Made by a program: the position numbers and the translations under genes. A stretch of 44,804 nucleotides of DNA from Deltaproteobacteria bacterium (GTDB taxonomy: Bacteria > Desulfobacterota > WTBG01 > JAGOGO01): the NCBI GenBank assembly GCA_017996625.1, contig JAGOGO010000010.1, forward strand, positions 1-44,804. Direction: 5' to 3'. The notes under the pieces were generated by a model. That model made no database searches, was not told the origin of the DNA, and was given only the letters and a program-made list of their open reading frames with translations. Below, one piece after another: positions 25,751-35,804 of the stretch (its first letter is position 1; every line of letters begins with the position of its first letter).

Positions 25751-26906
25751 CAGCAATGCTGAGGTCTTTGAACAAGGTCCGATTCGCCCCCCCAGCGAGG
25801 CAAAGAGCCTGCTTGTTCGGGTAACGCGCAATTGTCCATGGAACAAGTGTGCTTTCTGTCGTTCATACCGCGGTACTCAGTTCAGCATTCGTCCTGTCGG
25901 AGAGGTGAAACAGGATATTATCGTCATGAAGCGTGCTGCTGAAAGGATCAAGGCGCTCTCCTGGAAAATGGGATACAGTGGAGAGGTGAATGAGGCAGTC
26001 ATTCAGCAACTCTACTATGGCTCCGATGGCGCGTCATCATGCACTTTGAGTGTTGCCGCGTGGCTTTATTACGGCGAAGGGTCCGTTTTCCTTCAGGATG
26101 GCAACAACCTTGCCATGCTTCCGAAAGACCTGGCAGAGATAATTACTTTTTTAAAAGCAACGTTTCCGGAGATTTCCCGAATTACTACCTATGCCCGCTC
26201 AAAGACAATCGCTAAACGACGAACCGTGGAGGAGTTGATTTTACTTCGGGAAGCCGGCCTCACGCGGGTTCATATTGGAATGGAAAGCGGATCGGATGAA
26301 GTGCTTCGTATGATACGGAAAGGTGTGACTGGGGCTGAGCACATCGATGCGGGATGCAAGGTCAAAGCAGCTGGACTATCGTTGTCCGAATATGTGATTC
26401 CAGGCCTGGGAGGACAACGGTTGTGGCAGGAGCATGCATTAGAAACGAGCCGGGTGCTCAATGCCATTGATCCGCACTACATCCGGCTGCGCACCTTGCG
26501 GGTGGTCGATGGCTCCGGCTTGCAGGATATGGTTTCCTCGGGTGCTTTTGAACCTCTGGGAGATGAAGACGTTGTCCGGGAACTGCGCCTTATGATCGAG
26601 CACCTTGACGGAATCACGAGCTACCTGGTGAGCGACCATATTCTCAACCTCCTTGAGGAAGTGGAAGGAAGATTTCCGGAAGACAAGCCGGCTATACTTG
26701 CCACTATTGATCGTTTTCTCGAAATGCCGGAAGATAAACGGCGCAATTTTCGTTTCGGCCGTCGAGCCGCGGTCTACCGCACCCTGGATGATATGGAGAA
26801 CCCGGTTCTTTATGATAAGGTGGATCGTGCAATCCAGCAGGTTTGTGCTGCCGGCAAGGAGCACCTAGAGGACGTCATCGCGGAATTGAGCAGACAGTTT
26901 GTTTAA
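25731..26906 (+). CDS. Radical SAM protein with CX4CX2C cluster motif
   Basis: A 391-residue radical SAM enzyme. The [4Fe-4S] cysteines are in NCPWNKCAFC (C35, C40, C43), a CX4CX2C spacing rather than the usual CX3CX2C. Then follow FLQDGNNLAM (the family's strand-2 position), an acidic RVHIGMESGSDEVL block near 180-195 and EYVIPGLGG near 222. There is no N-terminal B12 domain and no recognisable SPASM or TRAM extension. It belongs to the Elp3/HemN-like superfamily. It overlaps the MBL gene by 20 bases. The reaction cannot be stated. The stop is followed within three bases by a dispersed repeat. Confidence 0.82.
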   Translation: MSSSGCNSNAEVFEQGPIRPPSEAKSLLVRVTRNCPWNKCAFCRSYRGTQFSIRPVGEVKQDIIVMKRAAERIKALSWKMGYSGEVNEAVIQQLYYGSDGASSCTLSVAAWLYYGEGSVFLQDGNNLAMLPKDLAEIITFLKATFPEISRITTYARSKTIAKRRTVEELILLREAGLTRVHIGMESGSDEVLRMIRKGVTGAEHIDAGCKVKAAGLSLSEYVIPGLGGQRLWQEHALETSRVLNAIDPHYIRLRTLRVVDGSGLQDMVSSGAFEPLGDEDVVRELRLMIEHLDGITSYLVSDHILNLLEEVEGRFPEDKPAILATIDRFLEMPEDKRRNFRFGRRAAVYRTLDDMENPVLYDKVDRAIQQVCAAGKEHLEDVIAELSRQFV

Positions 26907-26908
26907 GC

Positions 26909-27104
26909 AGTAAAAAGTGAAACGTAAGAAGTCTGTTACAGAATGCAGGTTTTCCTTTTAATCAGAACTCGTGACCTGGAACTCGCAACCTGCAACAAAC
27001 GTCTTTTTCCTTACTTTTTACTTCCAACGAAGTGGGCATCACTTCGTTGCTCATAGGTTGCCGCCACGCGGCTTACTGGCGCTTTTTACTTCTCACTTTT
27101 CACT
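26909..27104. repeat. Palindromic intergenic repeat with 70-bp insert, copy 3
   Basis: Arms AGTAAAAAG (26909-26917) and CTTTTTACT (27082-27090) enclose purine/pyrimidine words like those at 4175-4322. Within it, 27020-27089 is base-for-base the same as 14105-14174, including the AACGAAGTG/CACTTCGTT hairpin. CTTTTTACTTC occurs just left (27014-27024) and right (27082-27092) of the insert, as a direct repeat of eleven bases. Confidence 0.8.
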
Positions 27105-27110
27105 CGACAA

Positions 27111-28784
27111 TCAGTTGTTGTACTTGATCTCCAAAGGGTGATCATCGCAACTGACCCCAAGCTCACTCATAGCTATGTCTCGCAGGCGGTTGCGATCAAT
27201 GCACCCCGTTTCCTCCCCGGGGAATGCTTCGATTCTTTTCACCCATCGGGGTATGTAGTGTCGAGGGTAACGCGATCGGAAATAGTCTCGAACAGCTTGA
27301 GCCGTGTACGTTTCACCGGTGGTCTTTACGAAGGCGTACACTTCTTCACCAAGGCGGCGGCTGGGTACTCCCACTACTCGAGTTTCTGTCACTGCTGGGA
27401 ACGATAAGAGGTGTCTTTCTACTTCTAAAGGATAAATATTTTCACCGCCTCTGATAATCATATTACGGTTTCGTCCGGTGATCCGATAATATCCATCCCG
27501 GTCTCGCGTGCCCAAATCGCCGGTGTGAAACCATCCTTCGTTGTCCAACAGCTCCGCCGTCTCCATTGGCATCCTGTAATAACCTTTCATAATCACCGGG
27601 CTGCGAACGCAGATTTCGCCCTGCACGTCTTCAGGCAGATCTTTTCCTGTGGCGGGATCGACAATCTTCAGTTCCATGCCGTCGACCGGTGTCCCAACCG
27701 TATGCAAGACCTTATCCCGGGGAGACGCGCAGTCTGTATGCGTGAGAATCCCTATCTCCGTTATGCCGTAGCAGACAGTCAATTCCGGAATCGGCATCTC
27801 CTCAAATGTCTTCTGGACCAGCGCTGGAGGGCAGTGAGCTCCGGACATGATACCGGTCCTTAGACTGCTCAGATCGAATTCAGCAAATGATTTATTGCCG
27901 AAAAGATCGGCAAACATCGTGGGAACACCGTAGAGAGCAGTACATCGCTTTTCCTGAATCAGACGCAGGATTTCTCCGGCGTTGTAGCGAGGCATAATCA
28001 CCAGGGGTGAGTGCGTGCAAAACGACACCACAATCCCTACCCAGAAGCCAAATATATAATGAAAAGGAACGGTAAGGCAAATAATGTCCTCTGGACCGAG
28101 ATTCTGTTTGTGCGCAACAGGTATGGCATTATTGATTAATCCGAAGTGGGTAAGCATCGTGCCTCGGCCGTATCCGGTTAACCCACAGGTAAATTTAATG
28201 ATGAATGGATCGCTAGCGAGGACCTGTTTGCGGAGAAGCCGATAGTCTGCTTCTCCCAGATGCGGAGTTCCTTCCAGAAGCTCACGAAAGAACGCAAAGC
28301 CCGGAGTAGGCTGTTCCCCGATGGTCATGATGCCTTTCAGGCGAGGCAACTGCTTCGACTGAACACAGCCGGGAGACAGAACCTCTAGGTCGGATATCGC
28401 GTCACGCAAGATCTGCACAAAATCGTCGCCATTGCTACTGTCCACCATAATAAGGTAGTCGGCATCTGCAGTTTTGAGATCGTACTGCAAATCGTGAGTG
28501 CGGATATTGGGGTTGAGAGGGAGCATAACTGCGCCAATTTTCCCCAGACCAAGAAAAAGAAATTCCCATTCGGGGATATTGTGAGCCCACACCGCTACAT
28601 GATCGCCTTTGCGGATTCCCCAGTCGACCAGGCGACGAGCAAGGCGATCAGAAATCTGCTGCAGTTCGCGAAAAGTATAATCGCTGCTGTCTGAGGTGAC
28701 CAGAATCTTATGATCGGGCATCTCGCCTGCTTTTTGATCAAAAAAATCTCCTATGGCAATATTATCAATCCATTCCATCGTCAA
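27111..28784 (-). CDS. Acyl-CoA-synthetase-like protein with altered active site
   Basis: A 557-residue AMP-binding-superfamily protein: ANL domain (about 35-450) and C-terminal domain (about 455-557). Present are VCYGITEIG (A5), GWFHTGDLG (A7) and GRNRNMIIRGGENIYPLEVE (hinge A8). The P-loop that is usually [ST]SGTTGxPKG reads FTCGLTGYGRGTM (198-210), lacking the Lys, and the last motif, usually TGKI with the catalytic Lys, reads EETGCIDRNRLR with Cys528. Family knowledge says this Lys is needed for adenylation, so the protein may not make acyl-adenylates, or uses another chemistry. It lies 32 bases after a MarR-type gene and is likely under its control. Fatty or aromatic acid activation would be the default role. 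Confidence 0.85.
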   Translation of the reverse strand: MTMEWIDNIAIGDFFDQKAGEMPDHKILVTSDSSDYTFRELQQISDRLARRLVDWGIRKGDHVAVWAHNIPEWEFLFLGLGKIGAVMLPLNPNIRTHDLQYDLKTADADYLIMVDSSNGDDFVQILRDAISDLEVLSPGCVQSKQLPRLKGIMTIGEQPTPGFAFFRELLEGTPHLGEADYRLLRKQVLASDPFIIKFTCGLTGYGRGTMLTHFGLINNAIPVAHKQNLGPEDIICLTVPFHYIFGFWVGIVVSFCTHSPLVIMPRYNAGEILRLIQEKRCTALYGVPTMFADLFGNKSFAEFDLSSLRTGIMSGAHCPPALVQKTFEEMPIPELTVCYGITEIGILTHTDCASPRDKVLHTVGTPVDGMELKIVDPATGKDLPEDVQGEICVRSPVIMKGYYRMPMETAELLDNEGWFHTGDLGTRDRDGYYRITGRNRNMIIRGGENIYPLEVERHLLSFPAVTETRVVGVPSRRLGEEVYAFVKTTGETYTAQAVRDYFRSRYPRHYIPRWVKRIEAFPGEETGCIDRNRLRDIAMSELGVSCDDHPLEIKYNN

Positions 28785-28816
28785 AATCTTCTTTGTGTGG
28801 TTACAGGGATTATTGT

Positions 28817-29314
28817 TTATAATGGTTGTTTTTCGCGGGAAATTCCTTCGGTAACTTTCTTCAGGAGATGGGAAAGCTGCTTAAGCTCTTCCTGAGAAAG
28901 ATAGCCCAAGAGAGGAACAAACTCTTCTTCGTAAGCGGAAACAATCTCTCCATACAGTTTTTCACCCTTAGGTGTGAGACGAACCCAGACTTTACGACGA
29001 TCTTTGTGGTCCTGATCTCGAAAGACTAACCCATCCCGCTCAAGGTGATTTACAATCGGAGTGATATTCCCTTTTGTGACCAGCAACTCCTGGCCAAGCT
29101 GGCCCAAAAGCATTTCACCCTGAAGTCCCAAAGTGGTGACCACGTAAAGCTGAGGAAGAGTCAATCCTTTTTGGCTCATTTTTTTCCGGATTTCGGAAGA
29201 AATAGCAGTGTGAACTCGAAGGATTCTCACCCAAACGCCTATGGACACCCCTTTGAGCAGCTTTCGGCGCGAACCTGGTCCAGTGTTTTTTTCAGTATTC
29301 TCCTCAGTATTCAT
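28817..29314 (-). CDS. MarR-family transcriptional regulator
   Basis: A 165-residue winged-helix regulator. The dimerisation helices flank a DNA-binding core: LTLPQLYVVTTLG (helix 2), LGQLGQELLVTKGNITPIVNHLERDGLV (recognition helix at about 84-100) and the wing RDQDHKDRRKVWVRLTPKG. MarR proteins usually bind small acids or acyl-CoA and repress neighbours. The TTCAT/ATGAA palindrome 17 bases upstream is a possible autoregulatory site. It is the first gene of a two-gene unit with the acyl-CoA-ligase-like gene. Confidence 0.92.
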   Translation of the reverse strand: MNTEENTEKNTGPGSRRKLLKGVSIGVWVRILRVHTAISSEIRKKMSQKGLTLPQLYVVTTLGLQGEMLLGQLGQELLVTKGNITPIVNHLERDGLVFRDQDHKDRRKVWVRLTPKGEKLYGEIVSAYEEEFVPLLGYLSQEELKQLSHLLKKVTEGISREKQPL

Positions 29315-29330
29315 AAGGAAAGATTAAAAC

Positions 29331-29344
29331 TTCATTGACATGAA
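29331..29344. promoter_or_regulatory. Candidate MarR operator
   Basis: A perfect inverted repeat TTCAT-TGAC-ATGAA lies between the divergent MarR and hpt genes, 17 bases before the MarR start. A TTGACA overlaps it on the plus strand with a weak -10 (AGCATA after 17 bases), so binding here could affect both directions. The remaining 200 bases of this gap show nothing else. Confidence 0.45.
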
Positions 29345-29545
29345 AAAATAAAAAACTAGCATAGAGATAAAGAACAGTCAAACCATTTTGCTGCGATCGC
29401 TATAATCCTCGAGATGTTCGCTGCAGATCAGGTTTCAGCAGCCGGAAAACACCAGCAGGCCAGCTTTGTGTTGACAGAGAGAGGATCGTTTTGTTAACTA
29501 AACGCTTGAGATGTTCTCTTAACCGACAGCTCAGGATGCAGAAGC

Positions 29546-30073
29546 ATGGAACAAAAAAAACTTACCAGGCTTTTCTCTGAGAAACAGATTAAGGAGCGGG
29601 TGGCGGCTCTGGCTGATCAGATTGATCACGACTACCCGGCCGGAGAGATACTGCTCGTAGGTATTCTCAAAGGAGCCTTCATATTTCTCGCTGACCTGAT
29701 CCGGAACTTGTCAGTTACTGCAGCGGTGGACTTCGTGCAGCTGTCAAGTTACGGTATGTCTACCACCACCTCCGGACGTATCCACATTCTTAAGGATATC
29801 GGCACGTCCATACAAGGCCGAGATGTGATTATTGTCGAGGATATTGTCGACACCGGCTTAACCGTTCGATTTCTGAAGCGGGCACTTGCTCGGCGTCTTC
29901 CGCATTCTGTGAAGGTGTGTGCGCTGCTCGATAAAAAATTCCGCCGCGAGGTGGTCTTGGAAGCTGACTACGTCGGCTTCACAATTGATCAGGACTATTT
30001 TATTGTCGGGTATGGTCTCGACTGCGCTGAGCACTATCGCCAACTGCCTGAGATTTGCCACCTCGAAACGTGA
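29546..30073 (+). CDS. hpt: Hypoxanthine phosphoribosyltransferase
   Basis: A 175-residue purine-salvage enzyme converting hypoxanthine or guanine with PRPP to IMP or GMP. The PRPP-binding loop is VIIVEDIVDTGLT (about 93-105), the flexible loop is SSYGMSTTTSG, the N-terminal part has EILLVGILKGAFIF, and base binding is in DYVGFTIDQDYFIVGYGLD. Length is standard. It is a monocistronic plus-strand gene convergent with panE. Confidence 0.94.
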   Translation: MEQKKLTRLFSEKQIKERVAALADQIDHDYPAGEILLVGILKGAFIFLADLIRNLSVTAAVDFVQLSSYGMSTTTSGRIHILKDIGTSIQGRDVIIVEDIVDTGLTVRFLKRALARRLPHSVKVCALLDKKFRREVVLEADYVGFTIDQDYFIVGYGLDCAEHYRQLPEICHLET

Positions 30074-30112
30074 CACCGCAAACTGGTTCACCCGTTCAAA
30101 ACAATACCTTCC

Positions 30113-31063
30113 TTATGGGCTGCAATGCCCTGCGATCGCTTCACGGATTCTGACCAGGTGAAAAAGACCCGCGTTTACCGGAGTGGGGACCCCCAGTTCG
30201 CTGCCTTTTTGAACGATTGCACCGTTAATGAAATCTATTTCAGTCCGTTTGTGATTGCGGAGATCCTGAAGCATGGAAGAGATGTTTTCCGCTGTCGCTG
30301 CGCAGACAGATGTGGCCTTGGCGAACGCATCCGGATAGATCAGACGGATCCCCTGCCGTACTGCAAGCGCTTGGCCTTCCTGCACGGTGCGGTACATGAT
30401 TTCGCAACACTCAACGTGGGCGAGAAGCGCGCCATTTTGCAATCCGGTTATACCTGTCAAGGGATTAATCGCCGCATTGATCAAAAGCTTGCTCCAGAGC
30501 AGGCCGACAACGTCATCGGTTGTTTCGACAGCGATGCCCGCAGAGTCAAGGAAAAGCCGGATTTGGTTGAGCCGCTCGGTGATTCGACCGTCCAACTCTC
30601 CGACAATTGTCTCGCCGGTGCCGGCATGGCGAATACGGCCGGGGCTGAGCACGGTTGCACCCTGAGCGGTTATGCCGGCCATAATATGCTTCTTGTCTAT
30701 TACCGTGACAATATTCTCGATATTCCCGATGCCGTTCTGCACGGTAAGGATTATGGAACTCTCTCGAAGCAAGGGCTTTGCCGCTGCTGCTGCTTGAGCG
30801 GTGTCATAGGCCTTGACAGAAAGAACGATGAGATCTCCCCATCCAATATCAGCGCTTTGAGTGGTAATCGGCAAGGAACAATGGTGAATGCCGTCCGCCG
30901 CTTCCACCACCAGGCCATGCCTTCGCACCTGCTCGGCGAGCGACTCGTCCTTGTCTAAGAGCCAGACATCCTTGCCAGCGCGATGCAGCAGAAATCCGAA
31001 AAGGCTTCCCATTGCACCTGCTCCGATAATGACAACGCGTGGAGTATTGCTGCTTTGAATCAT
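30113..31063 (-). CDS. panE: 2-dehydropantoate 2-reductase
   Basis: A 316-residue NADPH-dependent enzyme reducing ketopantoate to pantoate in CoA synthesis. The Rossmann motif is VVIIGAGAMGSLFG (residues 10-23). The catalytic Lys and helix lie in LLWSKLLINAAINPLTGI near 188-205, and QNGIGN near 110 binds the substrate. EIDFINGAIV near 280 is also typical. A weaker alternative is a related ketoacid reductase. cooC lies upstream on the same strand (68 bases), without clear functional link. Confidence 0.9.
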   Translation of the reverse strand: MIQSSNTPRVVIIGAGAMGSLFGFLLHRAGKDVWLLDKDESLAEQVRRHGLVVEAADGIHHCSLPITTQSADIGWGDLIVLSVKAYDTAQAAAAAKPLLRESSIILTVQNGIGNIENIVTVIDKKHIMAGITAQGATVLSPGRIRHAGTGETIVGELDGRITERLNQIRLFLDSAGIAVETTDDVVGLLWSKLLINAAINPLTGITGLQNGALLAHVECCEIMYRTVQEGQALAVRQGIRLIYPDAFAKATSVCAATAENISSMLQDLRNHKRTEIDFINGAIVQKGSELGVPTPVNAGLFHLVRIREAIAGHCSP

Positions 31064-31130
31064 GGAAACACGCTGTGCCGGAAATGATGATCTGCACCGC
31101 AGGCCGGAAGCGGAGCAATGCTGGTTGAGG

Positions 31131-31895
31131 TCACTGTTTATCCAATGTATTGAGAATACGCTTTACTTCTTCGAGCAACTGGGGACAGTGTTGCCACAAA
31201 AAAAGGTTCTTTTGGTCCGCCTCGATGACGTTTTCATCATAGGGCAAAAACCCGAGCACGGGGAAATCAGTAAGTTCTCCTCGTATCAGCTGCTGTTCGT
31301 GCTCGTTGCGCACCCGGTTTCCCACGACAGGGACGTACTTAATGCCAATCTCCTGGGCCAGGCTGCGAATGCGACGGGCTGTTTCAAGACTTCTTTTTCC
31401 TGGCTCGACAACCACGATGCACGCCTGAACCGCAGCAGCAGTAGCGCGGCCAAGGTGTTCAACACCGGCTTCCATATCCATGATCACTACCTCGTCACGG
31501 TACAGAATCAGGTGCTGGATGAACGACTTCAGGAAGACGCTCTCGGGACACACGCAGCCACCCCCACCCTTTTTAACTCCACCCATAACCATGAGCCGGA
31601 TGCCGTGCTCTTCAACCCAGAGCTTTTCCGGTAGATCTGCTACAGTCGGATTGATCTTGAAGAGCGCACCATAGGTCCCCGGCCGACTGCCGGTTCGCTC
31701 TTCGATGAGATCATCAAGGCGGGAAAGAGGGGTGATCAGCTCCGCGTTGGTGAAGCGCAGTGTGGAAGCGAGGTTTGCGTCCGGGTCTGCATCAACCGCC
31801 AGGACGCGGCAGCCTGCTTGAGTGTACGCGTAGGCCAGCAATGCTGCAAATGTGGTTTTCCCTACGCCTCCCTTACCGGTAACGGCTATTTTCAC
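31131..31895 (-). CDS. CooC-like nickel-insertion ATPase (AcsF/CooC family)
   Basis: A 254-residue deviant-Walker P-loop ATPase of the MinD/NifH class. The P-loop is GKGGVGKTT (7-15), the switch region is VDADPDANLASTL (near 35-47), and VIMDMEAGVEHLGR lies near 135. GGCVCPE near 113 contains the CXC dimer-interface motif of CooC. Members load nickel into carbon monoxide dehydrogenase. No CODH or ACS gene is in the window, so the substrate enzyme must be elsewhere if present. Its presence, with NfnAB, supports an anaerobic C1 metabolism. Confidence 0.85.
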   Translation of the reverse strand: MKIAVTGKGGVGKTTFAALLAYAYTQAGCRVLAVDADPDANLASTLRFTNAELITPLSRLDDLIEERTGSRPGTYGALFKINPTVADLPEKLWVEEHGIRLMVMGGVKKGGGGCVCPESVFLKSFIQHLILYRDEVVIMDMEAGVEHLGRATAAAVQACIVVVEPGKRSLETARRIRSLAQEIGIKYVPVVGNRVRNEHEQQLIRGELTDFPVLGFLPYDENVIEADQKNLFLWQHCPQLLEEVKRILNTLDKQ

Positions 31896-31919
31896 GGGTG
31901 TCGGTCCTCATTATTCTAG

Positions 31920-32062
31920 AGAATTGGTTAGATGGAAAATTGGAGAAATGGGGAACTGGAATAGTGGATCATCTCGTTAGCTGTCCCTGAACCAAGAACC
32001 ATTTCTCCATTCAACCATTCAACCAGTATTCCATCAGTCCACTATTCCATTCTTCCAATTCT
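31920..32062. repeat. Palindromic intergenic repeat, word type GGAATAGTGGA
   Basis: Arms AGAATTGG (31920-31927) / CCAATTCT (32055-32062) and TGGAATAGTGGA (31957-31968) / TCCACTATTCCA (32038-32049) are perfect. The space is filled with similar words (ATGGAAAATTGGAGAAATGG; CATTTCTCCATTCAACCATT). It resembles the other palindromic intergenic elements in plan but differs in words. It lies between nfnB and cooC. No gene. Confidence 0.7.
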
Positions 32063-32101
32063 CCCTGGCCCCTGACCCCCGGATCTCCGCTCTTTGTCTC
32101 A

Positions 32102-33513
<1,412 letters not shown>

Positions 33514-33529
33514 GCGCTGTCTCCTCTCA

Positions 33530-34351
33530 CTATTTTCCCATGGTCTCTAATGCTTCATGCTCCTCAGCCTTGTACTCAGTGAGCCGGCTCATAAGCAAGT
33601 CAAAATCCACTGCATGACCATCGAACTCGGGTCCGTGGACGCAGGCGAATTTCGTGTCCTTTCCCACGTTGACACGGCACACGCCGCACATGCCTGTTCC
33701 ATCGATCATAATGGGATTAAGACTGACGATTGTTTTGATTCCATAGGGTTCGGTTGTCTTGGCAACAAACTTCATCATGATAGTCGGGCCGATAGCGATG
33801 ACACGATCGATCTTTTCTCCCTCTTCAATCACCTGCTTGAGCACCTCGGTCACCAGTCCTTTGTGCCCTTTGCTGCCGTCGTCGGTGCTTATCAGCAGCC
33901 GATGAGTAACCGATGCCATTTCCTGTTCGAGGATGAGCAAGTCCTTGCTGCGCGCCCCCAGTATTCCGATGACGTGATTTCCCGCCTGATACAGAGCACG
34001 GGTGACGGGATAGATAACTGCAGTTCCCACACCTCCGCCTATGCAGACGACCCGGCCGAAGTTTTCGATCTCCGTCGGTCTTCCGAGAGGCCCGACCAAG
34101 TCGAGGATAGCATCGCCTTCATTCAATCGGCCAAGAAGCAGTGTGCTTTTCCCAACCTCCTGAAATGCAATGGAAATCGTGCCGGCGTCGCGATCGAAGT
34201 CGTTGATGGTGAGTGGAACGCGTTCGCCTTCTTCTCTGATGCGAAAGATGACGAACTGTCCGGGATGAGCCTTTTGGGCAATAGCCGGTGCTTTGATCTT
34301 AAAGAGCTTTATTTCCGGACCCAGTACCCTCTTCTCCAGAATTTCAAACAT
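33530..34351 (-). CDS. NfnA / sulfide dehydrogenase-like FAD/NAD-binding subunit
   Basis: A 273-residue protein of the PyrK/NfnA family: FAD-binding FVIFRIREEGERVPLTI (near 33-50), NAD-binding VVCIGGGVGTAVIYPVTRAL (near 100-118), and a [2Fe-2S] site GMCGVCRV...FACVHGPEFDGH near 215-240. It forms the small subunit of electron-bifurcating NADH-dependent ferredoxin:NADP oxidoreductase. The ATG at 34351 was chosen: AAAGGAGG lies seven bases upstream; the longer frame to 34369 has no ribosome-binding site. It is followed by the frameshifted large-subunit gene. Confidence 0.9.
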   Translation of the reverse strand: MFEILEKRVLGPEIKLFKIKAPAIAQKAHPGQFVIFRIREEGERVPLTINDFDRDAGTISIAFQEVGKSTLLLGRLNEGDAILDLVGPLGRPTEIENFGRVVCIGGGVGTAVIYPVTRALYQAGNHVIGILGARSKDLLILEQEMASVTHRLLISTDDGSKGHKGLVTEVLKQVIEEGEKIDRVIAIGPTIMMKFVAKTTEPYGIKTIVSLNPIMIDGTGMCGVCRVNVGKDTKFACVHGPEFDGHAVDFDLLMSRLTEYKAEEHEALETMGK

Positions 34352-34502
34352 CCCCCAGCCTCCTTTCAAAGAAGTGTAAACAAAAAAGGGTCAAACCGAT
34401 ACACTATAAAATCACTACCGCCGCAAGTCAACGGCAGTGATGCGCTGCCAGGAAAAAAGAACTACCATAGTGACTCATGCGGATTGTCTCCTCTGTCCCC
34501 TG

Positions 34503-35258
34503 TCATAGTGTAGAGGCTTCTGCTGTCGGCGACGATATATCGTGCAGCCGGATAAGTCGTTTTAAATTGCCAGCAAGGATAAGCTCCTGGCTGGCTTCTC
34601 CAATCTTGAGCTCGAGCACTTTTTCCAGCTCGTTCTTCATTGTACCAAAGGGTATATCGGACCCGAAGAGAATCCGTTCGGGGCCGATCGTCTGAACAAA
34701 CTTCTGGATTGTTGCCGTTGACCCCAGAGCAGTATCAAAATGCACATGCGGACAGTTTTTGAACGATGCTAGAAAGTCAAGCGGATTTCCTCCAAGCATT
34801 CCGAGATGCGGAATAATTATCTTCAAGCTTTTAGTTTTCTTGATGAACTGGTCGGTAAAAGCCAAATCTTCTTCAAAGATGATCGGCAGATCGATCTCCT
34901 CTGATCGCTCGATAAAGGCCGGCAGTCGTGGATCTTCAAGGACATCGTAATTGGAGGAGTAGTCCTGAACGCCGCGGGTCCAGTGCCACTTACCGCCGTA
35001 AAAACCGTTGTCTTCAGGAATCGGACGGAGGTCCTCAGGGATGTAGTAGTAGGGGATAAAAAGAGGATTATCACGTGCTTCTTCCAGTACCTGAGTATTG
35101 ATGCTCTCATCAGCAATCGCCGTGGAAGGAAATGGCATAATGACAATTCTGCTGACACTGGATTGCCGTGCCTGCTGCAAAAGTTCTTGAGAGGTTACAG
35201 TGACACCCCACATCGTTACTGATGGACCCCAGTGGGTATGAGAATCAATGACTTCCAT
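34503..35258 (-). CDS. Amidohydrolase-2 family metal-dependent hydrolase
   Basis: A 251-residue TIM-barrel hydrolase. The start MEVIDSHTHWG carries the HXH metal motif, IIPHLGMLGG near 150 carries the next His, and RILFGSDIPFG near 197 the catalytic Asp. GNLKRLIRL is the usual last helix. Related proteins hydrolyse or decarboxylate cyclic or aromatic acids; the substrate here is not known. It is upstream of nfnA with 151 bases between, the middle of which has no gene. Confidence 0.83.
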   Translation of the reverse strand: MEVIDSHTHWGPSVTMWGVTVTSQELLQQARQSSVSRIVIMPFPSTAIADESINTQVLEEARDNPLFIPYYYIPEDLRPIPEDNGFYGGKWHWTRGVQDYSSNYDVLEDPRLPAFIERSEEIDLPIIFEEDLAFTDQFIKKTKSLKIIIPHLGMLGGNPLDFLASFKNCPHVHFDTALGSTATIQKFVQTIGPERILFGSDIPFGTMKNELEKVLELKIGEASQELILAGNLKRLIRLHDISSPTAEASTL

Positions 35259-35369
35259 TCAGTATCCCTATTCCTGAGGAAAGAAATAAAAACACACTAT
35301 CCCTTCTCGCGTGTCGCCGCATAGACGGCTTTCCACAACATTCTGACAGGCTACTGAAGAAGCAACCTG

Positions 35370-35804
35370 CTATCCAAATACGAATCGCTCAAGCACAGCC
35401 CAGCCGGTCACCGCCTGGTACGCCGAAAAAGCTAGTAGTACCACATTGCTCAATCCATGAAACAGTGGCAGCAGGATTCGTTTTTGTTTTCTGATATTCA
35501 AGTATATTCCGGAAAACAGACCAAAAAGAATGAAGAGCGCCATGATTACGCCAACTCTACCGTGTGTCCCGGTAATAAAAAAATCATTCCAGACGATTTG
35601 TACGACTACTATTCCGAGCAGCAGTCCGGCGAGCAGGGCTGAAAGTGACAGGATTCCCAAAGCCACGTGCCGCTTCCACAGGAAAGGGGTTTTTTGATGC
35701 AGGTGGAGAACGCGGAATCGCTGCAATCCGAGAGAGAGCACATATAGAGCGAGCACTGTGGCTGCAATCTGAACGACAGGATGCAGATAGAGCATGAGAG
35801 TCAT
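35370..35804 (-). CDS. Four-helix membrane protein, DUF4079-like
   Basis: A 144-residue protein with four hydrophobic stretches (about 5-25, 47-70, 82-104, 113-133). HPVVQIAATVLALYVLSLGL, KRHVALGILSLSALLAGLLLG, TGTHGRVGVIMALFILFGLFSG and LPLFHGLSNVVLLAFSAYQAVTG contain conserved-looking His in each helix, suggestive of a heme-binding membrane cytochrome-like protein. Family likeness is a pattern judgement. Its ATG overlaps the stop of the 71-residue gene by four bases, and VanZ lies just upstream, so these three form one transcript. Confidence 0.6.
   Translation of the reverse strand: MTLMLYLHPVVQIAATVLALYVLSLGLQRFRVLHLHQKTPFLWKRHVALGILSLSALLAGLLLGIVVVQIVWNDFFITGTHGRVGVIMALFILFGLFSGIYLNIRKQKRILLPLFHGLSNVVLLAFSAYQAVTGWAVLERFVFG

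Noticed and set aside
30125-30958. Plus-strand ORF of 277 codons opposite panE
   Set aside because: It lies wholly antisense to a gene with clear motifs (GAGAMGS, WSK), and its own sequence is Cys/Arg-rich without domains.
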